Shown: positions 53,471 to 62,745 of the stretch, in pieces
Position numbering within the stretch: position 1 is the first letter of the stretch
Layout of the letters: every line of letters starts with the position of its first letter
Notes under the pieces: generated by a model
The model's database searches: none
Seen by the model: only the letters and a program-made list of their open reading frames with translations
What the model was told of the DNA's origin: nothing
Translations under genes and position numbers: made by a program
From: Novosphingobium jiangmenense
GTDB taxonomy: Bacteria > Pseudomonadota > Alphaproteobacteria > Sphingomonadales > Sphingomonadaceae
Assembly (NCBI RefSeq): GCF_015694345.1
Contig: NZ_JADQDC010000004.1
Location: 264,522 to 328,521, forward strand
Length of the DNA stretch: 64,000 bases
Direction: 5' to 3'

Positions 53471-55273
53471 ATGATCGGCGAGCAGACTTCGCGTGGTGCC
53501 AGATTGGTCGTCGGCCTGATCTTTGCCGCGATCCTCGTGGTGGGGCTCGCCGTGAGCTATATCCGTTTCGGCGGTCCGCTGCATCGCGCCAACCTTCTAC
53601 AGGACGAACTGCTGGCCGATATCCTGCCGCCGCCCGCTTTCGTCGTGGAACCTTACCTGCACACTACCAGGACGCTCGTCGATCCGGCGCATGCCGCGCT
53701 GGCCAGATCCGCGCTTGCCGAGGAACGATCGCTGTTCGAGCAGCGCAAGGCGTATTGGGCCTCGGCGCCGATCCCGGAGGAGTTGCGCGAAGAAGTGCAG
53801 GCGACCATCGGCACGGCCGATGCGTTCTGGGCAGCCGTCGATCAGCGTTACCTTCCGGCTCTCGATTCCGGCGATATCGAGACGATGCGGCAAGTGCATC
53901 GCGATGAGCTGACTCCCGCCTACGAGAAGCAGCACGACGCGGTCGAGCGCCTGGTCGAACAGTCCACGGCCTATCGCACCGAGCTGATGGCAGGTGCCAA
54001 CCGCCTTGTCCTGATGCTGATCCTGCTCTTTGCAGCACTGGCAGTGGCAGTTCTGACCATCGTCCTTCTCGCCGCCCGTGCCATCCGGCAGCGCGTTGTC
54101 GCGCCGCTCGTCGAAACGGCCGGGACGATGCAGCGGATGGCCCAGGGCGACTACTCGTCCGATGCCTGCGGAGCAGAGCGCGACGACGAGATCGGGATGA
54201 TGGCCCGCTCCATCGCGGTGTTTCGCGACAACGGCATCGCCCGGGCCAAGGCTCAGGAAGAACAGCAGGCGGTCGTCGCGGCGCTCTCGGCCGGGCTTGA
54301 CTGCATGGCCCGCCAGAACCTCGAGTACCGGATCGCGCAGGCCTTTCCCGAAGGCTACGAGGAACTGCGCACCAACTACAACAGCGCCGTCGATGCCCTG
54401 GCATCGGCCATGCGGACCGTGCGCGTCGGGGCCGCCAGCGTCATGACCTCCATCGCCGAAATCCGCGACGCCAGCGACGACCTTGCCCGCCGCAACGAAC
54501 AGCAGGCCTCCAGCCTCGCCCAGACGGCAGGCGCAATGCACGGCGTTACCGGCCGGGTGCGCGAGACTGCGAAGGGGGCGAGGGACGTGCATGCTGCGAT
54601 CAACGCCGCCCATGGCGAGGCACACAGCGGTGGCGAAGTCGTCCGCCAGGCGGTCGCGGCCATGGCTGCCATAGAGGCGTCGGCCCACCAGATCGGCAGT
54701 ATCATCTCGGTCATCGATGGCATTGCCTTCCAGACCAATCTGCTGGCGCTCAACGCCGGCGTCGAGGCGGCGCGGGCGGGCGAATCCGGCAAGGGCTTTG
54801 CGGTCGTCGCCACCGAAGTCAGGGCCTTGGCGCAGCGGTCGGCCGAGGCGGCGCAGAACATCAAGACCCTGATCGAGACCAGCACAGGGCAGGTCGGCGA
54901 GGGCGTCAAGCTGGTTGGCGAGACCGGCGCGCGATTGACGGGGATCGTCGAACAGATCGCCGCCGTGGACGCGCTCGTATCGCAGATCGCAGAGTCTGCC
55001 GCGCGACAGGCGGAGAGCCTTGAGCAGGTCAATGTGGCGGTCGCCGAGATGGACAGGATGACCCAGGCCAATGCCGCGATGGTCGAGGAATCGTCTGCGG
55101 CGACGCGCAGCCTTTCGGCGGAGGCCGAGCGCCTCACCGATCTTGTCAGCACCTTCCGCACGCGCGACGTCGAGAAGCGCCCCGGCAAGGTCAGCAATCC
55201 GCAGCAGCTGCGGCGGACGTCGGCGCTGCAGACCGCGCGCGAGCTTCCCGCCGTCGTGCGCTTCGGCACCTGA
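53471..55273 (+). CDS. Methyl-accepting chemotaxis protein
   Basis: 600 residues. Membrane helix 1 (about 11-31), a periplasmic four-helix-bundle-like sensor domain (about 32-178), membrane helix 2 (about 180-203), HAMP (about 204-260), then the signalling coiled coil with the hairpin tip [24 protein letters not shown] and [20 protein letters not shown]. The C-terminus lacks a NWETF-type CheR pentapeptide. No other chemotaxis or flagellar gene is near, so it is a stand-alone receptor feeding a distant array. Confidence 0.95.
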   Translation: MIGEQTSRGARLVVGLIFAAILVVGLAVSYIRFGGPLHRANLLQDELLADILPPPAFVVEPYLHTTRTLVDPAHAALARSALAEERSLFEQRKAYWASAPIPEELREEVQATIGTADAFWAAVDQRYLPALDSGDIETMRQVHRDELTPAYEKQHDAVERLVEQSTAYRTELMAGANRLVLMLILLFAALAVAVLTIVLLAARAIRQRVVAPLVETAGTMQRMAQGDYSSDACGAERDDEIGMMARSIAVFRDNGIARAKAQEEQQAVVAALSAGLDCMARQNLEYRIAQAFPEGYEELRTNYNSAVDALASAMRTVRVGAASVMTSIAEIRDASDDLARRNEQQASSLAQTAGAMHGVTGRVRETAKGARDVHAAINAAHGEAHSGGEVVRQAVAAMAAIEASAHQIGSIISVIDGIAFQTNLLALNAGVEAARAGESGKGFAVVATEVRALAQRSAEAAQNIKTLIETSTGQVGEGVKLVGETGARLTGIVEQIAAVDALVSQIAESAARQAESLEQVNVAVAEMDRMTQANAAMVEESSAATRSLSAEAERLTDLVSTFRTRDVEKRPGKVSNPQQLRRTSALQTARELPAVVRFGT

Positions 55274-55280
55274 TGCACAA

Positions 55281-55308
55281 AGGCCGGGCGCTTCGCAGCA
55301 CCCGGCCT
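55281..55308. terminator. Hairpin between converging chemoreceptor and glpX genes
   Basis: AGGCCGGG pairs with CCCGGCCT across a 12-base loop. There is no good T-tract, so terminator strength is uncertain. Confidence 0.5.
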
Positions 55309-55332
55309 CAGGTTGTCACCAAGGCTGGCGGA

Positions 55333-56325
55333 TCAGCGGCCCTTGCGGTGCTCGCCCTTGACCCAGCGCACGGTCCCGGACGAGGCGCGCATTACCACGC
55401 TCTCGGTGGTCATCGTGCCGTTCTTGTGGACCTTGACGCCCGCGAGCAGCGAACCGTCGGTCACGCCGGTTGCGGCAAAGATGCAGTCGCCCTTGGCCAG
55501 TTCGACGAGGTCGTACTGCTTGTTCAGGTCCTCGATGCCCCACTTGCGGGCGCGGGCCTTCTCGTCCTCGTTGCGGAACAGCAGGCGGCCCTTGAACTGG
55601 CCGCCGACGCAGCGCAGCGCTGCTGCCGCCAGCACGCCTTCCGGAGCGCCGCCGGTGCCCATGTACATGTCGACGCCGGTGTCCTCGTTGGTCACCGCAA
55701 TCACGCCGGCCACGTCACCGTCCGGGATCAGCTTGATGCCGCAGCCCAGCGCGCGCAGCTCGTCGATCAGCGCGGAGTGACGCGGACGATCGAGCACGCA
55801 GACGTTGATGTCGCCCGGCTGCACGCCCTTGGCGGCGGCAACGGCCTTGACGTTCTCGGTCGGCGACTTGTCGAGATCGATGATGCCTTCGGGATAGCCG
55901 GGGCCGCATGCCAGCTTGTCCATGTAGACGTCAGGCGCATTGAGCAGGCCGCCTTCTTCGGCCACGGCCAGCACCGCAAGCGCGTTGGGGCCGTCCTTGG
56001 CGGTGATGGTGGTGCCTTCGAGCGGATCGAGCGCGATGTCGATCTTCGGGCCCTTGCCCGGTGCCGCGCCGACCTTCTCGCCGATGTACAGCATCGGCGC
56101 TTCGTCGCGCTCGCCTTCGCCGATCACCACGGTGCCGTCCATGTAGAGTTCGTTGAAGGCCGCGCGCATCGCCTCGACTGCCGCAGCGTCAGCAGCCTTC
56201 TCGTCGCCGCGACCGATCAGCCGCGACGCGCCGATGGCGGCAGCTTCGGTCACGCGAACCATCTCGAGCACGAGGACGCGGTCGAGAACCTGGGAGGCGG
56301 CGGGGTTGTTGGTCTTATCGGTCAC
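55333..56325 (-). CDS. glpX: Class II fructose-1,6-bisphosphatase GlpX
   Basis: 330 residues. It dephosphorylates fructose-1,6-bisphosphate in gluconeogenesis with Mn2+. Characteristic parts: GRGDEKAADAAAVEAMR, VVIGEGERDEAPMLYIGE, DIALDPLEGTT, GTGGAPEGVLAAAALRCVGG, CIFAATGVTDGSLL. I place the start at GTG 56325 with TGGAG five bases upstream; the frame is open to 56472 but that part is not conserved in style. It lies downstream of hom, with an opposite-strand gene between them. Confidence 0.95.
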   Translation of the reverse strand: MTDKTNNPAASQVLDRVLVLEMVRVTEAAAIGASRLIGRGDEKAADAAAVEAMRAAFNELYMDGTVVIGEGERDEAPMLYIGEKVGAAPGKGPKIDIALDPLEGTTITAKDGPNALAVLAVAEEGGLLNAPDVYMDKLACGPGYPEGIIDLDKSPTENVKAVAAAKGVQPGDINVCVLDRPRHSALIDELRALGCGIKLIPDGDVAGVIAVTNEDTGVDMYMGTGGAPEGVLAAAALRCVGGQFKGRLLFRNEDEKARARKWGIEDLNKQYDLVELAKGDCIFAATGVTDGSLLAGVKVHKNGTMTTESVVMRASSGTVRWVKGEHRKGR

Positions 56326-56534
56326 GATGGCTCCAGCTTGGTCGGGTGGTGACGAACGGGGACGTACTTCGAGATATGGTTCAGCCCGTGTGCAGCATAT
56401 CACCGGCAGACCCGGCTCGACGCGGCGCGCAAGCTGTGCAAACGTATGCGCAATCATCGCTATGTCGCGCAAAGGGCATTGCGTGGCAGAGATGACGCTG
56501 GTGTGACCTTGGCACTAGACGCGAGGTAAGGGTC

Positions 56535-57002
56535 TTGTCGAGACAGAGAGTAGCAGTTCTGGCCGCAGCAGCGCTTCTTTTTGGCGCGGGGCCAGCGCTT
56601 GCGCAGGATCAGGCGCCTGCTGCTGCGGCAACCCAGGGGCCGGTCGTGCCCGGTGCGGCCCAGAGCGACGCCGATGTGGCCCGCAACCTGCTGACCAATT
56701 CGCAGACGCAACGGTGCCGCCCGATGCAGCGCTCGGACGGCACGATCGTGGTCTGCGGGGGCAAGGAGGCCAGCGACCGCGAGCGCGTGCCGCTGCGCGA
56801 CGAGACCGACGGCGCGAAGTCGACCGACGATGGTCTCCCGCGCGCTCCCAACGTTTCGGGCCTGCGCGATTGCAGCCGCGGCTGCATCGGCCTCGGCGGG
56901 AAGCCGCACGAAATCTACATGTTCGACATCAAGGCGCTGCCGCCGCCGCCACCCGGCTCGGACGCCGACCGCATCGCCAAGGGCGAGATCCCGGCGCCCT
57001 GA
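56535..57002 (+). CDS. Exported hypothetical protein with CxP-TIVVC motif
   Basis: 155 residues, probable TTG start at 56535 preceded by AGGTAAGGG. The signal peptide ends near ALAQD (residue 24). The mature part contains QRCRPMQRSDGTIVVCGGKE followed by RERVPLRDE, then CSRGCIGLGG, and a Pro-rich tail. The C-x-TI-V-VC-K-R-P-LRD pattern matches that in the protein at 17341-17922. Function is unknown. It is on the strand opposite hom and glpX and ends 14 bases from the hom stop. Confidence 0.82.
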   Translation: MSRQRVAVLAAAALLFGAGPALAQDQAPAAAATQGPVVPGAAQSDADVARNLLTNSQTQRCRPMQRSDGTIVVCGGKEASDRERVPLRDETDGAKSTDDGLPRAPNVSGLRDCSRGCIGLGGKPHEIYMFDIKALPPPPPGSDADRIAKGEIPAP

Positions 57003-57016
57003 GAGCGCCGGAAGAT

Positions 57017-58324
57017 TCACTCGCCCAGGATGTGCATCACCAGCGGCGGTTCGGCCAGGACGGGCGAGCCATCGAGCAGGCGCAGGGCCTCGGCAATCGC
57101 GCTTTCCGGGCCTTCGTGCGTCACCATCGACACCATCACCGGCGCAGCGTCGGCGCCACCCTTCTGGATCAGGCTCTCGATCGAGACGCCGGCATCGCGC
57201 ATCGCGGCGGTGATTTCGGCGAGAACGCCGGGGCGGTCGGCCACGGTGAAGCGGATATAGGCCTTGCCGGTGCGGTGCCCGACTTCGGCCGGAGCCGCGC
57301 GGTCGAGTTCTGCCACGGGAATCGAGAACGGCGCGCCAATGTCACCGCGCGCGATGTCGATCAGGTCGGCAACGACCGCGCTGGCCGTCGGCCCGTCACC
57401 GGCGCCGGCGCCCTGGAACAGCAGGCGGCCGACGAAATTGCCCTCGGCCACCACGGCGTTGGTCGCGCCATCGACGTGGGCCAGCGGGTGATCGCGATGG
57501 ACGAGGTGCGGGTGGACACGCTGGAACAGGCGGCGATTGCCCGCAGCGTCGGTCTCGGTCTCGGCCATGCCGATCAGGCGGATGTAGTAGCCGAGCGCAT
57601 CGGCCTGGGCGATGTCGGCGGCAAGGACGCGGCGGATGCCGGTGGCCAGCACCGGCTTGAAGTCCACCGCCGTGCCGAAGGCGATCGAGGAGAGGATCGA
57701 AAGCTTGTGGGCGGCGTCGATGCCATCGATGTCGAAGGTGGGGTCAGCCTCGGCATAACCCTTGGCCTGTGCCTCGGCGAGGACATCGGCGAAGTCGCGG
57801 CCGGTGTCCTCCATCGTCGAGAGGATGTAGTTGCAGGTGCCGTTGAGGATGCCATAGACCCGCGCGATCTCGTTCGCGGCGACGCCTTCCTTGAGGCCCT
57901 TGATCACCGGAATGCCCCCGGCAACCGCGGCCTCGAACTTGAGCGCGACCTTGGCGGCTTCGGCCTTGGTGGCAAGTTCGACGCCATGATGCGCGATCAT
58001 CGCCTTGTTGGCGGTGACCAGTGCCTTGCCTGCTTCAAAGGTGGTGCGGGCAAGGGCCAGTGCAGGGCCGTCCGCTCCGCCGACGAGTTCGACCACGACG
58101 TCGACGTCAGGCCGCTCGCCAAGGATGACCATGTCGTCTTCCCAGGCATAGCGCGAGACGTCGAAGCCACGATCCTTGTCGCGGTTGCGGGCGCTGACGG
58201 TGGTAATGACGATGGGACGCCCTGCACGCCGTGCGATGAGGTCCGCATTGGCCTCGATCAACCGGATTACCCCGCCGCCGACCGTGCCAAGCCCGGCCAG
58301 CGCGATACGCAAAGGTTCGCTCAT
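57017..58324 (-). CDS. hom: Homoserine dehydrogenase
   Basis: 435 residues. It reduces aspartate semialdehyde to homoserine for Thr/Met synthesis. Order: Rossmann domain (IALAGLGTVGGGVIRLI), catalytic domain with KALVTANKAMIAHHG, KGLKEGVAANEIARVYGILNGTCNYILSTM and AEADPTFDIDGIDAAHKL, and a C-terminal ACT domain (YIRFTVADRPGVLAEITAAM) for threonine feedback. ATG 58324 (MSEPLRIA) is chosen. It is normally followed by glpX; here a reverse-strand gene separates them. Confidence 0.97.
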   Translation of the reverse strand: MSEPLRIALAGLGTVGGGVIRLIEANADLIARRAGRPIVITTVSARNRDKDRGFDVSRYAWEDDMVILGERPDVDVVVELVGGADGPALALARTTFEAGKALVTANKAMIAHHGVELATKAEAAKVALKFEAAVAGGIPVIKGLKEGVAANEIARVYGILNGTCNYILSTMEDTGRDFADVLAEAQAKGYAEADPTFDIDGIDAAHKLSILSSIAFGTAVDFKPVLATGIRRVLAADIAQADALGYYIRLIGMAETETDAAGNRRLFQRVHPHLVHRDHPLAHVDGATNAVVAEGNFVGRLLFQGAGAGDGPTASAVVADLIDIARGDIGAPFSIPVAELDRAAPAEVGHRTGKAYIRFTVADRPGVLAEITAAMRDAGVSIESLIQKGGADAAPVMVSMVTHEGPESAIAEALRLLDGSPVLAEPPLVMHILGE

Positions 58325-58430
58325 GTCATTCCCGTCCGCTGAAACTTGCAGTTGCATTTGCAGATTCTGCGCGGCGGGCCTTAGGTGACATGGGCGGCGC
58401 GGGCAACCGGCGTTTGCTCAGATCCTGACG

Positions 58431-59324
58431 CTAGCGGGCCACGGCGGGCCTGCTGCGCGAACATTCGCCAAGCTGGGCGATGACGAAGGCATAGTCCTCC
58501 GCAGCGGCCCGCACTTGCGCCGCACTGCCAGAAAGGCTCGCGCCAGCCGGCATGGTCGCGGGCAGGCTGCAGGCGAGGCGATACCAGGTCAGCGTGTCGC
58601 GCGCGGGCGGGCGCGAGGCCTGGTCGACGATCTCGGACAGGCTGACCCCCCAGGTGCGCTCCATGCCGGGCCGCCTGACGACCGACAGCGATACCGGCGC
58701 GTTGTTCTCGGTCTGCAGGAACACTTGCGTTTCACCCTCGCCGATCAGGTTGCCGGGCACGAACAGCACCTCGCGCACGCCCTTGATGCGGGGCGCGGCA
58801 TCCGGCGAAAGCATCTCGGTAAGGATGGCGCGCGTGCGCATCTCGGTCTCTCCCGACCAGGCGATCTGCGCGCCTGCATCGACCAGGCTGATCTCGCCGG
58901 GCCTTCCCGGGACCGTGCGCGCAAACAGCAGCATCACCGCCTTTGACAGCTTGGGCACCTTGCCCTTGGCATCCAGCGGAACATCGGCGAGGTAGCGAAC
59001 CGTTTCACCCATGGCCGGGCCGCTCAGCACCGTCTGCGTGCGCGCCTCGACCAGCAGTCGGGCCATGCCGGGGGCGAGGCCGGGGGCTTGTTCGGGCTTT
59101 AGGCGAGATGCTTTCTTGACCTGCACGCGCAGGACGGCCTCTGCCGCATCGGCCATGGAGGCGATGTCGGCGTATGTCAGCGTTGCGGACGCGCCCGCGC
59201 TGATTGCGCTGTCAACGTCCCGAATCGGCTGCTGCCGAGCCAGCGCGGGAACGTTCGCGAATCCGCAGATGAGCGCGGCGAGGGCTGCTGCGCGCAGCGC
59301 GGCATTGGGTACAAACCTAGGCAT
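58431..59324 (-). CDS. Exported hypothetical protein
   Basis: 297 residues with a signal peptide (cleavage near ALARQ, residue 30). The mature part reads as a mixed alpha/beta domain: LTYADIASMADAAEAVLRVQVKKASRL, GEGETQVFLQTENNAPVSLSVVRRPG, and a C-terminal LTWYRLACSLPATMPAGA with one more cysteine near the end. I recognise no family. ATG 59324 has GGAG eight bases upstream. It is transcribed away from tonB. Confidence 0.85.
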   Translation of the reverse strand: MPRFVPNAALRAAALAALICGFANVPALARQQPIRDVDSAISAGASATLTYADIASMADAAEAVLRVQVKKASRLKPEQAPGLAPGMARLLVEARTQTVLSGPAMGETVRYLADVPLDAKGKVPKLSKAVMLLFARTVPGRPGEISLVDAGAQIAWSGETEMRTRAILTEMLSPDAAPRIKGVREVLFVPGNLIGEGETQVFLQTENNAPVSLSVVRRPGMERTWGVSLSEIVDQASRPPARDTLTWYRLACSLPATMPAGASLSGSAAQVRAAAEDYAFVIAQLGECSRSRPAVAR

Positions 59325-59658
59325 AACAGGGTCTCCGGCGGAATCCGCCCCTTCGTTTCTGGCTGATTTCAGGCAGTGCAACCCTGAATCACGAGTTAAC
59401 GGATAAAGCATTTGCGCGGCTTTGGCTTCGCCGTTAAAGATGCGGCCGTTCGGGCAATCCAAAACAAGCAGCCCGACGCTTGCCGCCGCCAAACCCCCTG
59501 GTTTGATGTCGGCGGACCGGGTTGCCGGCAGGGTGGATTGAAATTTGCTGGATTGGCCTTCGGGCAGGACGGTGATCCTGCGCGTGGGCTCCACCTTGGT
59601 CAGGGCCGTCATGCGCGTGCTCCGGGCCCGGGTGGGCGATCAGGAGTATTGGAGCTGA
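59325..59658. other. Intergenic region between an exported protein gene and tonB
   Basis: 334 bases without a gene. It must hold divergent promoters for both neighbours. The only structure noted is CAAACC-CCCT-GGTTTG at 59490-59505 inside a larger GCCGCC/GGCGG arm pair. No Fur box or clear sigma-70 promoter was seen. Confidence 0.4.
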
Positions 59659-60321
59659 ATGGCATACGCTGACCAACAGATGAGCGGTAACAAGATCACC
59701 GCGCTCATCGTCGTTGCGATTCTTCATGTCGCCGTTGGCTACGCACTCGTTACGGGGCTGGCTCAAGAGGCGTTCAAGAAGGTCAAAGAGGTGACCTCGG
59801 CGGTCAACATCGAGGAAGAGAAGCCGCCGGAGGAGCCGCCGCCGCCGCCGCCTCCGAAGGAGAACACGCCGCCGCCGCCGATCGTCGCGCCTCCGCCGCC
59901 GATCAGCTTCAACGCGCCGGCGCCCCAGGTCCAGACGGTCAACGAAGCACCGCCGCTTCCGGCTCCGCCGGCACCGGTTGCGCTTCCCGCGCCGCCTGCC
60001 GCTCCGCCGCCGCCGCGCTTCCAGCCCAAGGGTGCTGCGCCCAAGGGCAATCCCGGCAACTGGGCGACGTCGAACGACTACCCCTCGCGTGCGCTTCGCG
60101 AAGAGCGTGAAGGCACCACGGGTTTCCGTGTCACGGTCGGTACCGACGGCAAGGTGACGGACTGCCAGATCACCAGGTCTTCGGGCAGCCCGGATCTTGA
60201 CGAGGCGACCTGCGCCAACGTCCGCCGCCGCGCGCGTTTCACGCCCGCGACCGACGGTGAAGGCCAGCCGACCACGGGCTCGTATTCGAACTCGATCCGC
60301 TGGGTCATCCCGAAGGATTGA
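59659..60321 (+). CDS. tonB: Energy transducer TonB
   Basis: 220 residues: a short cytoplasmic start, one membrane helix (about 13-33, ITALIVVAILHVAVGYALVTGL), a periplasmic proline-rich spacer (about 54-124 with PPEEPPPPPPPKE and similar runs), and a C-terminal TonB fold (about 137-220, SRALREEREGTTGFRVTVGTDGKVTDCQITRSSGSPDLDEATC). It passes proton-motive energy from ExbBD to TonB-dependent receptors. GGAG is four bases before the ATG. First gene of a four-gene operon. Confidence 0.96.
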   Translation: MAYADQQMSGNKITALIVVAILHVAVGYALVTGLAQEAFKKVKEVTSAVNIEEEKPPEEPPPPPPPKENTPPPPIVAPPPPISFNAPAPQVQTVNEAPPLPAPPAPVALPAPPAAPPPPRFQPKGAAPKGNPGNWATSNDYPSRALREEREGTTGFRVTVGTDGKVTDCQITRSSGSPDLDEATCANVRRRARFTPATDGEGQPTTGSYSNSIRWVIPKD

Positions 60322-60402
60322 TCCGGACCGCGGAACTGACACGAGAGCCTGGCACAACCGGCACTCACGCACTTTGATTTGAATTGAAGAGGAAGACTCG
60401 CA

Positions 60403-61158
60403 ATGTTCATCTACGCTCTTGCTGCCGCCGCTGGCGCCGCAGCGCCGCAGAAGTCCTTCGGCATCAAGGAAGCCCTGTTCCCGAACGGTCAGCCGAACTG
60501 GATCGGCATCGCCACCCTCGTGATCCTCGCGATCATGTCGTTCGGCTCGTTCTACATCCTGTTCACCAAGCTCATGGAGCAGAACAAGATCATGGGCCAG
60601 TACAAGAACATCGGCACGTTCTGGCGCGCTCCGACCCTGCGTGAAGGCGCTGCGAAGCTCGAGAAGAACTCGGCATGGCGCCAGATCGTCGACGACGGCA
60701 TCGCCGCCGAAGACCAGCACGGCAAGATGACCGACGCCATGGAAGCCCATGACTGGCTGCACGGCTCGCTCGCCCGCTCGGAAGCGTTCGTGAACGCTCG
60801 CCTCGCCGGTGGCCTTCCGTTCCTCGCCACCGTCGGTGCTACCGCTCCGTTCATCGGTCTGTTCGGTACCGTGGTCGGCATCTACAACGCGCTGATCAAC
60901 ATCGGTCTCGCCGGTTCGGCCTCGATCGACAAGGTCGCAGGTCCGGTCGGTGAAGCTCTGATCATGACCGCGCTCGGTCTGCTCGTCGCCGTTCCGGCCG
61001 TGCTTGCCTACAACTGGCTGCAGGCTCGCAACAAGAAGATCGCCGAGCTGCTCTCGGGCTTCTCGACCGACATCCTGGCGAACATCAACTCGAAGGGCGC
61101 AGTGAAGCCTGCTCTTCCGGCTGCTCCGGCCACCCCGGCCGCCCCGGTCAAGAAGTAA
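60403..61158 (+). CDS. exbB: Proton channel subunit ExbB (MotA/TolQ/ExbB family)
   Basis: 251 residues with three membrane helices (about 34-56, 135-160, 180-203). The channel signature LPFLATVGATAPFIGLFGTVVGIYNALINIGLAGSASIDKVAGPVGEALIMTALGLLVAVPAVLAYN is complete, including the threonine and glutamate-containing helices. It ends in an Ala/Pro tail. With the two ExbD proteins downstream it energises TonB. Confidence 0.96.
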   Translation: MFIYALAAAAGAAAPQKSFGIKEALFPNGQPNWIGIATLVILAIMSFGSFYILFTKLMEQNKIMGQYKNIGTFWRAPTLREGAAKLEKNSAWRQIVDDGIAAEDQHGKMTDAMEAHDWLHGSLARSEAFVNARLAGGLPFLATVGATAPFIGLFGTVVGIYNALINIGLAGSASIDKVAGPVGEALIMTALGLLVAVPAVLAYNWLQARNKKIAELLSGFSTDILANINSKGAVKPALPAAPATPAAPVKK

Positions 61159-61168
61159 GCAAAGAACC

Positions 61169-61245
61169 GGGCCGGTGGCATGCCGCCGGCCCCTTTCCGG
61201 AACGCGGGTCAAAGGCCGGAGCCAGTTCTCCGGATCGCTCCGGCC
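61169..61245 (+). promoter_or_regulatory. Two hairpins in the exbB-exbD spacer
   Basis: Hairpin 1: GGGCCGG with CCGGCCC (61169-61192). Hairpin 2: GGCCGGAGC with GCTCCGGCC (61214-61245). Both lie right after the exbB stop and could protect the upstream mRNA or attenuate the downstream genes, tuning ExbB over ExbD. Confidence 0.45.
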
Positions 61246-61279
61246 CCTCTCGCGGCTCAAGACGGATAGGATGTAACCC

Positions 61280-61807
61280 ATGGCAATGTCTGTAGGCGGC
61301 GCTGGCGGAGAAGAACGCCCGATGTCGGACATCAACACCACGCCGCTCGTGGACGTGATGCTGGTGCTGCTGATCATCTTCCTCATCGCGGTGCCCGTCG
61401 CGATCCAGTCGATCGAAAAGCTCAAGGTCCCCATTCTTGTCAGCGAGGAATCGCAGGACAAGGTCGAGAACCTGATGCTCTCGGTCGTCTCGACCGACGC
61501 TGCAGGTCGCAGCCCGAGGGAACCCGGTTACGAGGGTTCTTCGCGCACCGGCCAGTGCCGCGTCTATTTCAACAACATCACCCCGGTGGACAACCAGGAG
61601 CTGTACCAGCAGGCTTTCAATCGCCTCGATGCGATCGTGAAGCGTGAAGGTGGCGCTGCCAACATGGACCCCGAGAAGATCCCCGAAGTGCATATCCGTG
61701 GCGACGTGAACGTGCCGTGGAAGTGCATCGCCGGTGCGATCTACAACGTCCAGTCCGCCGGCTATCCGAAAGTCGGCTTCATCTCGACGCCGGTCGATCC
61801 GGGCTAA
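61280..61807 (+). CDS. exbD: ExbD family biopolymer transport protein (first copy)
   Basis: 175 residues: the cytoplasmic start ends MSDINTTPLVDVMLVLLIIFLIAVP, a helix with the proton-carrying Asp (PLVDVMLV), then a periplasmic domain. The periplasmic part is larger than usual and carries two cysteines (TGQCRVYF and PWKCIAG). A family-typical C-terminus IYNVQSAGYPKVGFISTP follows. It is probably not interchangeable with the second ExbD. Confidence 0.94.
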   Translation: MAMSVGGAGGEERPMSDINTTPLVDVMLVLLIIFLIAVPVAIQSIEKLKVPILVSEESQDKVENLMLSVVSTDAAGRSPREPGYEGSSRTGQCRVYFNNITPVDNQELYQQAFNRLDAIVKREGGAANMDPEKIPEVHIRGDVNVPWKCIAGAIYNVQSAGYPKVGFISTPVDPG

Positions 61808-61852
61808 GCCCGGACCCTCGACTGGCCCAGAGAGCGAACAGGAGTACCAACC

Positions 61853-62293
61853 ATGGCAATGAGCGGCGGCAAGGATGATGGCTCGCCGATGATGGAAATG
61901 AACACGACGCCGTTGATCGACGTCATGCTCGTTCTCCTCATCATGTTCATCATCACCATCCCGGTGGCCACGCACGCGGTGAACATCGACCTCCCGCAGC
62001 CGACGACGGTCCCCAACAACGTCACGATCGATCCGATCAAGAACAAGCTGGTGCTGACGGCAACCAACCAGATCCTCTGGAACGGTGCCGCCATCAACGA
62101 AGGCCAGCTGGTCTCGATCATCGCTTCGACGAAGGGGATCAATCCCGAGCCGGAACTGCAGTTCCAGCCCGAGGAATACGCCAGCTACGAGATCGCGAAC
62201 CGGATGATGAAGATCATCACGGACGCCAAGGTCACGAAGTTCGGCTTCGTCGGGAACGAGAACTTCGCAACCTTCGAGAAGGCGGCGAACTGA
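61853..62293 (+). CDS. exbD: ExbD family biopolymer transport protein (second copy)
   Basis: 146 residues: MEMNTTPLIDVMLVLLIMFIITIPVATHAV is the conserved helix with the catalytic Asp, followed by a compact periplasmic domain without cysteines. It shares the helix with the first ExbD but diverges beyond. Two dissimilar ExbD copies after ExbB are usual in sphingomonads and xanthomonads, where the second copy can be dispensable for iron but required for other substrates. It ends the operon at a strong terminator. Confidence 0.94.
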   Translation: MAMSGGKDDGSPMMEMNTTPLIDVMLVLLIMFIITIPVATHAVNIDLPQPTTVPNNVTIDPIKNKLVLTATNQILWNGAAINEGQLVSIIASTKGINPEPELQFQPEEYASYEIANRMMKIITDAKVTKFGFVGNENFATFEKAAN

Positions 62294-62320
62294 GTTCCAG
62301 CCACATGGCGAACCACAAGA

Positions 62321-62348
62321 GGGAGCGGCGCAAGCCGCTCCCTTTTTT
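62321..62348 (+). terminator. Rho-independent terminator after exbD
   Basis: GGGAGCGGC-GCAA-GCCGCTCCC followed by six T residues. Confidence 0.95.
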
Positions 62349-62446
62349 GTTTTGATGTCCGGAGGTCCTTGGCTCGTTCGGGTTGCGCTAACGCTCGACT
62401 GGAATACCGAGGTCCGCACCTCTTCGGGAGCGTGTGCTTTTTGATG

Positions 62447-62577
62447 CTCACGCAAAGCCGCAAAGGCGCGAAGGTGTTGCGCCTCGGGGTGTGTGTGCGT
62501 GTGGATCCGGGGCGTGCCGGGTGGTGAGATGCCTCCGGCAGACGCGACATCTTTGCGGCTTCGCGGCTTTGCGTGAG
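62447..62577. repeat. Inverted repeat pair of a dispersed CTCACGCAAAG family
   Basis: CTCACGCAAAGCCGCAAAG (62447-62465) and the inverted CTTTGCGGCTTCGCGGC continuing TTTGCGTGAG (62551-62577), about 85 bases apart. This sequence type recurs in many alphaproteobacterial intergenic regions. Confidence 0.65.
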
Positions 62578-62649
62578 ATATCTCCGGCGCGGCGCTGATC
62601 GCCCACCCCGCTGCGACTAAACTCGCCTACGGCTCGCTAAGTCTCGCGG

Positions 62650-62745
62650 CCCTCCCGCCTGCGGGAGGGCAAGACGCTGCGCTTGTCTCCCCTCCCGCAA
62701 GCGGGAGGGGTTGGGGGTGGGCATCCTTCGACAAGCTCAGGATGA
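62650..62745. repeat. GC-rich hairpins and TTCGACAAGCTCAGG element
   Basis: CCCTCCCGC-CT-GCGGGAGGG (62650-62669), CCCCTCCCGC-AA-GCGGGAGGGG (62689-62710) followed by TTGGGGGTGGGC, then TTCGACAAGCTCAGGATGAG (62726-62745). The last is a dispersed element I recognise as common in sphingomonad genomes. Confidence 0.65.

Noticed and set aside
59434..61461. 675-codon minus-strand frame opposite tonB-exbB
   Set aside because: It spans two clear genes and their spacer; contains arginine-rich low-complexity text from the antisense of the proline-rich TonB spacer.
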